Positions 49,850 to 64,000 of a stretch of 64,000 nt of DNA are shown here, in pieces (position 1 is the first letter of the stretch; every line of letters begins with the position of its first letter). Under the pieces are notes generated by a model. The model did no database searches. It was given only the letters and a program-made list of their open reading frames with translations, and had not been told where the DNA came from. The position numbers and the translations under genes are program-made. This stretch comes from Dolomedes plantarius (lineage: Eukaryota > Arthropoda > Arachnida > Araneae > Dolomedidae): assembly GCA_907164885.2 (NCBI GenBank), contig OU015490.1:210939943-211003942 (forward strand). Reading direction: 5' to 3'.

Positions 49850-51007
49850 CGCTGCACTAGACATAAATTGTTTTGCGTAATTTCCGGTGCAGACTGGAGT
49901 AACACATTCGGTGTAAATTTAGTTCCATTTTATTCTTGATAGATGTTGGTCGTTATGATCCCTATAAAATCAATTTTAATTTGCACAGCTCTGAAGGATG
50001 ATAAATGAAATAATATATTGGTCTCATTTCGTACATGACAAAATACTGGCCATTGGCCTGTTTCATACTGTATGCAAAGATGTAAATAAATATCCGGATA
50101 AATTACTTCAGTATTATTGAATGAGAGAATCATGGTTTCAACAGTTACTTGAATTCATAAGGGGATTCATTTACAATTCAGGCACCGTAAATTCTTATAT
50201 GTACATGAAAAGCTCGTTTATCACTCCATGCTCTTTGCTTTGCAAATTTATCACTATATAATGTTATCTCAATATTCAATAAACGCTCTCAGATTTAACC
50301 TTCAATGATTCATTTTTCAGTGTTGATGAGGTCATGTTTCCAAAAGAACGTGGCGTAGAAATTAAAGCGACTGTGTTATAACCCTATTGGATTCACTCAC
50401 CTCAATGTTAACCTATGCTAAATTTGTCCAAGGATTGCAGACTTGGATTTAACGATTTTTTTAAATTGTACTCCGTAATAGAGAAAGACATTTTACACCA
50501 TGGGGCATTTTTCTTTTTTAAAACATACAAATAGTATTTTAAAATTTAAATTATTCGGGGAAAAATATGGTATAGTGTGCTTTAAACGCTCATAGATGCT
50601 TTTGGCGGCCGAAATTTATAAAAACGATTCCTATTGCAAGATGCAGAATAGTTCAGGCTATCTGACAATATCATTTTTATTTTATTATCAGCATTTATGT
50701 AGGTGTAAATAGTAGGCAAATTTTATCTATAGGTCAACATTCAGGTGAGCGAATCCAATAGGGTCAACGATTTTCTTACCGGCTGTGATTAAAATGCACA
50801 GTCAGCATCTGTAAAGCCCGTACACCAACTAAACGCCCACGTGGAACTGACTCAGCGTAACACGGGGTCACACCTAATGAATCATTGAATTGGCCGCACT
50901 CCAGTGTAACAGCGAGATTTGAGGACAGTATTGCACTACCGATACGTTTTAAATTGCAGCGTAAATTGTGCGTAAATTACACGAAGATATTTTCGTCTAG
51001 TGCAGCG
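49850..51007. mobile_element. Candidate DNA transposon with inverted ends
   Basis: CGCTGCACTAGAC at 49850 is the complement of GTCTAGTGCAGCG ending at 51007. Inside, similarity continues at about 70% for some 35 bp (GCGTAATTT on one side, AAATTACACG on the other). CTAG flanks both ends and may be a 4-bp target duplication. No transposase inside; it encloses a separate MITE. Confidence 0.4.
50382..50763. mobile_element. MITE, CCC...GGG ends
   Basis: A 382-bp element with inverted ends of about 40 bp: CCCTATTGGATTCACTCACC and complement CCCTATTGGATTCGCTCACC. Flanks are ATAA and TCAA, possibly a decayed TTAA site; the CCC start would fit a piggyBac-dependent MITE. Non-coding. Confidence 0.7.
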
Positions 51008-51111
51008 CTAGTCTAAGTGGATAAGTAATTTATACTGTATACAGCTAAGTATTTCAATATTTATTAAAATTTCAGGTACGTTTAATCTGTACTCTTTACA
51101 TCATCCAAATA

Positions 51112-51492
51112 CCGTAAAATCTTGAATATAATACGCACTTTTTTTTTCACATTTTATTCCGCAAAAATGAGGATGCGTATTATACTCGTGTACAAAAAAA
51201 AACGTAGTTTTAAACATTGAGTAAATGACAATCAATAAATGAGCTGTATTCTAGTGAAATTTATTAAGACTTATGATATCACAGTATTGTTTCTTTTGAA
51301 TTAAACATTAAGTATTTATTTTCTACCAAATTTGATCTCGTATGTTAATAAATATTTGTGCAATTTTTAAATAAAATATTGAAAAGTTATGGGTGAGTAT
51401 TATGGTCGAATTTTAATTTTTTTCCGAAAATTTCGAGCAAAATCAAGCATGCGTATTATACACATGTGCGTATTATAGTAAAGTTTTTACGG
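51112..51492. mobile_element. MITE with TA target site
   Basis: A 381-bp element. Ends CCGTAAAATCTTGAATATAA and complement CCGTAAAAACTTTACTATAA, both followed by TACGCAC; TA on both sides. Internal direct words GCGTATTATAC recur near both ends. Non-coding. Confidence 0.78.
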
Positions 51493-51494
51493 TA

Positions 51495-52735
51495 ATGTAA
51501 CGAAGCTTCTTTCAATGGTGACATTTAATTAAATACTTATTTAACCTACGGTCAAGCACAATGTTGGAAGCCATAAGAAAGCACAATGAGCCCGCTAGAC
51601 ATTTCTATAAATAAGCTTTTAGCAACTATAAAACATCCGTCAGAAAAATCCTTCAGAAATTATTAAATCCTTCAGAAACAGTATTTTAAATTGTTTTTTA
51701 AACAAATAAAATGTATAGTTTCTTGAAAATTATGACATTTTATTCATAAAAGCAGTATTTCGAAACTTTATCATTATTTTGAATATTTTTCAGATTTTCA
51801 GGCGTAGGAGAAGTATTCTTATAAAAGATTACATATTCTTATACTATTAAATAATAAAATTAGTTAGAAAATTTATTTTAATTAATATACGAAGGGTCCG
51901 TTGGTAAAACCATTTTATAACAATTTTAACGAAAGTGAATTAAGTGGCCTCTTGTAACTCTCAAGAAGTAATAACACCAGTGCTTTCATATCTGGGGCAA
52001 AACCACTTTAAAGCCGTTAAAAATAGCGATAAAATTTTGGTGTACTGGGGAAAAACCACTTTACTATAAATTTCAAATTCGATTTTCTCGAAACGAAGTT
52101 TTTGGAGTAAAGTGGTTTTACCCCTGGACGCTTTAAAAAAATTTGAGGCGTCTAGTTTAAAAATAAACTACATCACTATCTTGGTCATTTTTAGTTTTCG
52201 ATGGATTTTGTAAGTCCAAAGTGACCTTTATGTGGAGGAAAATGTATAAGATCCAAAACCAATGACATCGTGCAGTTTCCTTATGGTAAAGTAAGGTGTT
52301 AGTTTCAAAAGGAATTAAGTCATTGCATTAGTTTCAAACCGCACTACGTATGACAATACCCAATGCGCATGCATCTGGCGCATGAGCTGACATCGCTCTG
52401 TTGTTATCATTGCCGAGCTATAAGTTGTTGAGATTAATCCTGACGTGTTTTTATAATTAATATTTGTGAAAAGTGATGTGATTGTTATTGTTTTGCGGAT
52501 TTTAAAACAAGAGTTGTTTACGCCAGTAGGGACGTTTCCTTTTTACATACTCCCTTAACTTCGATATTTAAATCTATTTTTATTTTTGTTCTTTGTTTTA
52601 TTGTATTTATATCCCCTTGTTTTGAAATTTTATTTTCAAAACCAACTACGTCCATGAAGGTTATTTTCAAAACGGACCACATCACTGAAAAAATCTTAAA
52701 GTTGGTAGCAAAAACAGCTAAATCCAACCTGTTTA
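51495..52735. other. AT-rich DNA, one small inverted repeat
   Basis: GGGGCAAAACCACTTTA (about 51993) is mirrored by TAAAGTGGTTTTACCCC (about 52108), with a third related copy between. No gene recognised. Confidence 0.5.
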
Positions 52736-52969
52736 CCCTTTAAGGGACGCCGTTTGCACTGTGCAAAAGCCTAAATCTAGTCCACTTTTAATTTGCATTC
52801 AATGTATTCCGGTTAAATGAGCAGAAAATGACTATTGCTGCCATCTGTTATCAGTTTAAAAAAGTAAAAACATTGTCAACCTGTAATTACAAAAATTTTC
52901 CAGATTTTTTAGGTAAAAAAAAAAAAAAATCTGCACCGACAAATGGCGCAGCTTGTTGCCCCTTAAAGG
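52736..52969. mobile_element. TTTA/TTAA-flanked MITE, copy 1
   Basis: About 234 bp between TTTA words. Left end CCCTTTAAGGG, right end CCCCTTAAAGG. The body (CTAAATCTAGTCCACTTTTA, then CATCTGTTATCAGTTTAAA) matches the MITE at 57389-57627 in reverse orientation. Confidence 0.75.
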
Positions 52970-53676
52970 TTTAAATCAGAAACAACTAAATCACTATTTT
53001 AACTGCTGATAGTAGGAAAAATAAAAATCTGATGGTATAGTTACTTCAATGAATTGAGTACATATCTCAAATATATTTTAATTTAAAGTAAAATATTGCA
53101 TACATTTATTTTTAATCATAAGCTCCGTAAGTTATAAAGTCTTTTGTGTTTCCTGAAAAGTTATATTAAAGGGAAGTAGACCTTATTGAAACTAGATGAA
53201 TCAATTTCCTTACAACATGTTGCGATATCAGGCTCAATGTGCCTTGCAGATCACTTTTGTCAATGTACCCTCTGGGGAAGATTTTAAGTAAATTGAATTA
53301 TACGCAATCATATATCATTACATGAGCAATGGCTACACTATGGCGCGAATGGCTTTACCATCTAGGAAGGAAGAGGGAAAGAAAGTGAAATCTGTGCCTA
53401 TTACATCGGTTGCGCCCTACCGAAGGTTAAACGGAGATTTACGTCAAACTAAATGCATGTACAAGTTTCCTGTTTCGTACTGCTTAATGACTGTTTCATA
53501 TCCGAATAGTAAAAAGGTAATCATTCATTGTTACTAAGCAACTATTCCCAATAGAAATCCGAAAAAATGTAGCACGAGTCAAATAATTCTTAAACAAAAT
53601 AGGCCTTAAGTTAGTAATACGTGTTGTTAGTCGATGGTTTCACATAAAGTACTTTATATACTGCTACATATGTTTA
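52970..53676. other. Unassigned DNA
   Basis: A 71-codon plus-strand frame at 53322-53537 lies in a somewhat GC-richer patch but has no recognised motif and is not called as a gene. Confidence 0.4.
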
Positions 53677-53678
53677 TA

Positions 53679-54896
53679 CACTGAAGTGCCACTGAATTAG
53701 GGATACCTACCTAGTAACGAGTTGGGCCTCCTCTGGCCTTGATAACGGCTGCCACACGACGAGGCATAGATTCAACAAGTTTCTGGAAACGTTCCACGGG
53801 AATGGCTTGCCAAATATTGGCTAAAGCTGTCCATAATTCAGTAATGTTCTTTGATGCTGTGTGATGGCCTTTTACGCCTTCTTCCAAAACATCCCAAAGA
53901 TGCTCAATAGGTTTTAAGTCTGGGCTTCTAGGTGGCCAATTCATGACAGAAGTCAGAGGAATGCTCATCCAACCAGCCAGTAGCCAACCGGGACTTGTGA
54001 GAGGTACAGTTGTCTTGCTGGAAAACTCCATTACCGTGCGGATAACAGAACAGCATAAACGGATGGAGGTGATCACCCAGCATCTCTACGTACCGAATTG
54101 CATTGAGGGAGGTTGGTACACGCACCAAAGATCTCAAACTGTGCCACGAAAAAACACCCCAGACCATGATTGAGCCACCATGCCCTTGTACAGTTCCAGC
54201 CAGGCATGCAGGATCCATGGCTTCATGAGCCTGAGGCCATATTCTCAGCCTCCCGTCGGCGTTAAGTAGTCGGAATCGAGACTCATCACTCCATGCTACT
54301 CGTTTCCAGTCCTCTACACTCCAGTCTCTGTGCTCTCTTGCCCAGGCAAGACGTGCAGTCCGATGGCGAGTATAGAGCATTGGTACTCTCGTAGGTCGAC
54401 GGCTCCCGAAACCCATACGGTGAAGCGAACGTTGTATAGTCCGTTCACCGACTGTACGACTGGCACCGTCATTAAACTGGGTGATAATTTGAGCTAATGT
54501 TTAGCTTCGCTGGCTACGTACAATACGCCTGAGCCGTCTCTCACCACGCACAGTCAAGGCTAATTGTCCTTTGCAGTTTGCCCGATCGCTAGTTTTTTTT
54601 CCACCATCCATGTATTCTTGGTATACTCTTGACACTGTCGACCTTGAAAATCCTAGCTGTCTGACGATTTCGGAAATTGAATGGCCCATGCGTCGCGTAC
54701 CTACGATTTATCCGCGATCGAAGGCATCTAAATCAGGCAGTTTACCCATACTGGCAATTCCAACAACTAATTCAGAACAACCACAGTACGCGCTATATAT
54801 GCAGTTACCATAGCGCCCTCACTTGCGCATACATGAGGCGCAGCGCTACACAATTTGCATAGGCTTTGCTATCCCTAATTCAGTTGCACTTCAGTG
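53679..54896 (-). mobile_element. Tc1-like transposon, copy C, full length
   Basis: A 1218-bp element with 27-bp terminal repeats (CACTGAAGTGCCACTGAATT and complement CACTGAAGTGCAACTGAATT; one mismatch over 27 bp) and TA at 53677-53678 and 54897-54898. It defines the family to which copies A and B belong. Confidence 0.96.
53711..54689 (-). pseudogene. Tc1-like DDE transposase, frameshifted
   Basis: Three overlapping pieces on the minus strand: 54501-54689 with the first helix-turn-helix (SISEIVRQLGFSRSTVSRVY); 53928-54416 with AWSDESRF and FQQDNCTSHKSRL (two catalytic Asp); and 53711-54076 with NWPPRSPDLKPIEHLWDVLE (catalytic Glu) and the C-terminus ending KARGGPTRY. A frame change near 53950 separates the second Asp from the Glu, and another lies near 54420-54500. 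Compared with copy A, the shift after SSDF looks like a small deletion. Not functional as it stands. Confidence 0.92.
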
Positions 54897-54898
54897 TA

Positions 54899-55869
54899 GT
54901 TTGTATAACATCGCTTCAATCATGGCATTCATGTCCAACCTTTACGCCAAAGCATATTTTTAAAAATTTTTACTGCTTTAATATTCTGCATCGCATAATT
55001 AATCCGTATTATCTTATATAAAGGTTTATTCATTCAAATGCTTAAAAGTTTAATAACTTAAAGATCATGAAATTTTAAGTATAATCCTAGATTCTAAAAT
55101 TAATATCTTTAATCTCTAAATATACACATATATATAAGCTTAAAATGCAGATTTCTTCAAAGTAAATTAAAATTTAAGAGGATTTATTATTCTGAAAAAC
55201 TCATTTTGAATCCCAACTGAGAATATATTGCTTCTTCATAAAATGTTACATACACTTGCTGCCAGATTACATCATTTGGATTTACTTGCATTTCTCATTT
55301 TTTTTTTTTTCACTAATACTGCTTTTGATATATTATTTTGTATGCACTTGAAACATGTCTAAAACATGCATTTAATTAAATTTTTAATTCTTCTCTTTTC
55401 TAGAGCATTCGGTACTGCAGAAAATTTACGTTGCTGACAAATTTATTTCAGTTTAGTTACTGATACGTATTAGCAGTTGCAAAAACTGTACGTTTATTTA
55501 CCTTTATATATAAACGTTAAGGTTTAAATTCATGATTGCGTATCTGGAACATTTCAATAAATACACTGAAATATCCAATACAATTTTTTCAAAGATTACT
55601 CATGTAAATATTAATACTTACGTACTTTGAAGTATGTTTGAATTCTTTACACGATTGACAACTATTAGACGTAAGCTCTTTTTCATTGTCACTGATAGAA
55701 AATGTTTCGCTTAATGTGATGCAATGTTTTTAGCCTTAAATACGATTTTCATGTCAATTGCATAACGAATAGCTAATGACAACCTACAGTTAAACGCAGG
55801 ATTAGCTGTATATCATTTGTGCTGGATGTTAAAATACATACATCCTTCAGGTCTAAACCATTTAAGTAT
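54899..55869. other. AT-rich DNA without recognised gene
   Basis: Nothing recognisable. Confidence 0.5.
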
Positions 55870-56160
55870 TGCTGTTGTTGTTGTTGTTTCTAATACCCCT
55901 TGGCCGGAATTTATTTGAGACCAGGTCCGTATAGGCTAGCGGGCAGAAGGATGCGTCCCTGGTTCATAATGGCACCATAAGGGTCCGAGTCCGATTTAGT
56001 CAGGTGCTACCTCAATTTTGACTAAGTATCCCCATGGGGGCATGTAGGGGGATCGAACCCTCTCCCACCCTCTCTGACCTCATAGAGGGACTTTTGGGTC
56101 TACATATTTAACGTGCCCATATCCGGACTAGATATGGAGATATTTAACGACGTTTGTCGG
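55870..56160 (-). repeat. SINE of the 24.4-kb family, 5' truncated
   Basis: On the plus strand it begins with a (TTG)n tail complement (GTTGTTGTTGTTGTTTCTAA) and runs through CCTTGGCCGG, GACCAGGTCC and CCTCATAGAGGGACTTTTGG to ACGTGCCCATATCCGG. Order and sequence are the inverse of 24430-24725. The tRNA-like head is not present beyond about 56160. Confidence 0.8.
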
Positions 56161-56221
56161 TATTTCGATATTCCGAGCAACCTCAGCAAACGAAAGTCGG
56201 CATGCTACCGATAGGCTACTT

Positions 56222-56595
56222 AGCACCATTTATTTATTAATTTATTTTTACCAATACGGCAGGCGGTTTTGGACGTTTTCCTGACTCCATATACACCTCA
56301 GAATTGCTGACGACTTCACTATGGGAGCACCGTATAGGTGAACCAGCATTAACCCCTGAGGACCGGTTCCGTAATTTTGAACCGAGTAAAGTGACGAGAC
56401 CTGAACACTTGACCCCGCACCTCAAGAGGTATTTTGGGAACTTTGAGGACATTGCACCTAGGACAGATTTTTCCGTGCACCAGCCACCAATATTGTACAC
56501 AGCGGTGGTTTTGCCATAGACGGGTATCGAACCAGCAACTTGCAGGTCACTGGCTCGACTCCTTTGTCAGTTGGGCCACCGCGGACTCACCATTT
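56222..56595 (-). repeat. tRNA-derived SINE, third family
   Basis: On the minus strand the head (about 56590 to 56515) reads GTCCGCGGTGGCCCAACTGA (A-box region) and TTGCTGGTTCGATACCCGTC (B box GGTTCGATACC) in tRNA spacing. The following body of about 290 bp is GC-rich relative to the surroundings and has no family motif I know. The 71- and 87-codon frames inside it are by-products. Confidence 0.7.
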
Positions 56596-56687
56596 GAATG
56601 TTAATAAGAATTTTTTTTAAGTTAAATTTTCATAAATATATTCCATTATTTATTAAGAAAAAATTTTGATAACATACAGGTAAAATT

Positions 56688-56691
<4 letters not shown>

Positions 56692-56739
<48 letters not shown>

Positions 56740-56751
56740 GGGGGGGGGGGG
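56692..56751. repeat. Poly(T)-poly(G) tract
   Basis: About 47 T followed by 13 G. Confidence 0.95.
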
Positions 56752-56982
56752 TAATAAAAAAATGTAAGCTCATTTTTCCAAGTCCAATTTTTTCTCTACT
56801 TTTTCCTTCATCAAAGGCTATGGCTTCCACATATATTGAGTAAATTCTCTGTAATATTTTTAAATGTATCTAAATACTCTGTGTATAGTAACTAAGTATC
56901 GATTTTTTTTCGCATGTTTAAAATTTGTATGCTAAAGGAATAAATAAATGAAAATAAATGATTTTTTCTTAGGTTTTTTTTG

Positions 56983-57803
56983 CAAAGGGAGCGGCAGAAT
57001 GGATTCCCAAATTCCTGGTGGTCACAGGTAAGGGAGTACTGACAGTATGACAGCCCTAGAGGTGGCAACAGATCGGACGGACATTCTAGCCTTCAGTAGA
57101 CACAATAAGTTGGTCCGGTGAGCATCACAGTTTTGGTGTCTAGACGTTCTTAAAAATCAACTATTCTATAACCACGACAGAGAGGGCGTTCGGGACGAGC
57201 TTTGTGCTCTATGCAACTGATGACGTTCCTGATCGAAAAACAACCAAGCGATGGGTTTCAAATGGGAGAGCAAGTGGGCCTGCAATACCAAGGAAACCAA
57301 ATGGAACACTAGAACACCTGAAAATAGGTACCGAGTCTGTCTATTTCCATTCCCCTATTGATGACTAAGTATTGAAAAAACGGCTTAACCCTTTCAGGGG
57401 TAACCACCTCAACCGTTTTCACAGTGCAGATTTATTTCCCAAATTTTTTAACCTAAAAAATCCTGAAATTTTTTCTAATTAAAGGTTTCAGAGTGTTTTT
57501 ACTTCTTTAAACTGATAACAGATGGGGGTACTAGCAATTTTTCTTCTCATTTAACTGGAATGCATTGAATCCAAGTGAAAAGAAGACTAGATTTAGGCGT
57601 TCGCACTATGTGCACCCTTAAAGTGTTTTAAATAGTGAATCACAAATAACGGGCGCCACTTCAGGAGTGTCATTTTTCAAAGCCTTGTGGGAAAAAAAAC
57701 TAGATGGTGAGTACATCTCGAAAATGTAAAGATTTTTTCTGTAAATTTTTCGTTTGTTTTATATTAACTTTTGAAATGTAGGAGTCCATTCTGTCGCCCA
57801 CTG
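56983..57803 (+). mobile_element. Mariner-related element with nested MITE
   Basis: Same family as 30677-31212. The left end is GGGAGCGGCAGAATGGATTC, the right end the complement of CAGTGGGCGACAGAATGGAC, with TA after 57803. The N-terminal transposase remnant (DUF4817-type, TTKRWVSNGRASGPAIPRK near 57240) survives. A TTAA-flanked MITE at 57389-57627 interrupts it. Confidence 0.75.
57389..57627. mobile_element. TTAA-flanked MITE, copy 2, nested
   Basis: TTAA at 57385-57388 and 57628-57631. Left end CCCTTTCAGGGG, right end CACCCTTAAAGTG. The body is the reverse-orientation homologue of 52736-52969. Confidence 0.75.
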
Positions 57804-57805
57804 TA

Positions 57806-60968
<3,163 letters not shown>

Positions 60969-61061
<93 letters not shown>

Positions 61062-61090
61062 CAGAGAGAGAGACAGGGAGAGAGAGAGAT
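60969..61090. repeat. (AT)n followed by (AG)n
   Basis: AT units to about 61060, then CCCAGAGAGAGAGACAGGGA and GAGAGAGAGAT, ending at the Helitron-like 3' end. Confidence 0.95.
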
Positions 61091-61092
61091 AC

Positions 61093-61839
61093 ACTAGCTG
61101 AATCCCCTTGCTTTGCTACGGAGTGAATTCAAATTAAATACAACGGTCAATCTATGCGATTAATGCCAAAAAATGTACATAAATATTTATAAAAAAATCG
61201 TAACGGATATTTTTATAGACAAAAGAAGGTAGAAGAGAATATTCAAATTAAATACAACGGTCAATGTATGCAATTAATTTGTATGTTAATATCCATAAAT
61301 CATAGTATTTTGAATTGAATTCATAAAATAAAATACCATCTCAATTAGTCTAGTGGTTAAATTTTATCTTTTACCATATTTTAATATTTTTTTTTGCCAA
61401 TTTATTTCGTTGGTTTGCACGTTACGCAAAATTAGTTTGAAGTATCACAAAAAGAAAAGATACCACGTAATCAGCATTTAATAAATTAAATTATAAAAAT
61501 TATTATTTAAAAATTAACCAAAAATCAGAAAATGGAGATAAAGATTCGAAAAACATTTCCTTTTAAAGGAATTTTTATAATCTTTCTCTGGATATAAATT
61601 TTTGAACCCTCAGATTATTATTTTAAACCAAAACTTTAAAGAATGTTACAAAAACAGCTTAAAAATTTAATTCCAAAAAACTCTAAAAAGAATTTTTCAA
61701 AAATCTTTCCTAGTACAACCATACACTATAAGAAGAATCACAATGCAAAATTTCTGCCCTTGAGGTCCAATGGTTTTGTCTTTGCGTTATCTGTCAGTCA
61801 GTCAGTCCGTCAGTTACGGAACTGTTTTAAATATAGAGA
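61093..61839 (-). mobile_element. Helitron-like non-autonomous element
   Basis: Minus-strand 5' end at 61839: TCTCTATATTTAAAACAGTT after an A, then GACTGACTGACTGACAGATA. The 3' end at 61093 reads TCCGTAGCAAAGCAAGGGGA and TTCAGCTAGT. Homologous termini are at 21958-22092 (5') and 20301-20378 (3'). 747 bp, no Rep/helicase sequence. A block of about 45 bp (CAAATTAAATACAACGGTCA) is repeated inside (61131 and 61245). The 3' neighbour base is not the T expected for classical Helitrons, so the class assignment is tentative. Confidence 0.6.

Positions 61840-64000
<2,161 letters not shown>

Noticed and set aside
53322..53537. 71-codon plus-strand frame
   Set aside because: Short, no motif, weak compositional contrast; expected by chance in a window of this size.

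Overview
The window is eukaryotic, AT-rich, repeat-dominated DNA and is most likely from an arthropod, probably an orb-weaving spider. The basis is the large Tc1-type transposase family (copies at about 29-1060, 16209-16610 and 53679-54896), which I associate from memory with araneid and nephilid genomes; BEL/Pao, Jockey-type, Tigger/pogo, piggyBac and Helitron-like sequences in one place; very long (TA)n arrays; and the absence of bacterial gene organisation. The species assignment is inference.

I see no host gene that can be identified with confidence. Two short GC-richer stretches (2840-3015 on +, 15440-15745 on -) read like exons and are given as low-confidence candidates. Nearly everything else that can be explained is transposable elements (TEs) in different states of decay, set in unannotated AT-rich DNA.

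Layout. 0-3.2 kb: truncated Tc1-like element, foldback repeats, an LTR-like dispersed repeat. 3.2-9.2 kb: complete BEL/Pao retrotransposon with 228-bp LTRs that look identical and a TAGGG target duplication, but two in-frame stops in gag-pol. 9.6-12.1 kb: second LTR-like repeat copy, then two adjacent long inverted repeats. 12.1-14.6 kb: eroded coding remnants. 15.7-20.4 kb: chain of Tc1-like and Tigger-like elements separated by (TA)n arrays, ending in a Helitron-like terminus. 22-25.8 kb: piggyBac remnant, head-to-tail tRNA-derived SINEs, and a LINE 3' end with the same CAA tail. 28-34 kb: another SINE, a small mariner-related element, and an intact Jockey-type ORF1 (Gag-like) with no ORF2 behind it. 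36.4-47.1 kb: three elements in series inside (TA)n DNA: a mariner-related element with about 320-bp inverted repeats, a Tigger/pogo element, and a 7.6-kb LTR element with apparently identical LTRs, no gag-pol, and a 2.4-kb piggyBac element inside. 48.3-49.6 kb: satellite with dimeric higher-order structure. 49.8-57.8 kb: several MITEs (one nested in another element), a full-length Tc1-like copy and two SINEs on the minus strand. 58-64 kb: mostly AT-rich DNA, huge (TA)n arrays and a 747-bp Helitron-like element.

The elements do not form a pathway. They record successive insertions: TA-targeting transposons abut TA microsatellites, TTAA-targeting elements sit in TTAA sites, and SINEs and a LINE share a tail. 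The most notable objects are the large non-autonomous LTR element with its piggyBac passenger, the intact ORF1-only Jockey gene, the BEL element with matching LTRs but a broken polyprotein, and the paired long inverted repeats.
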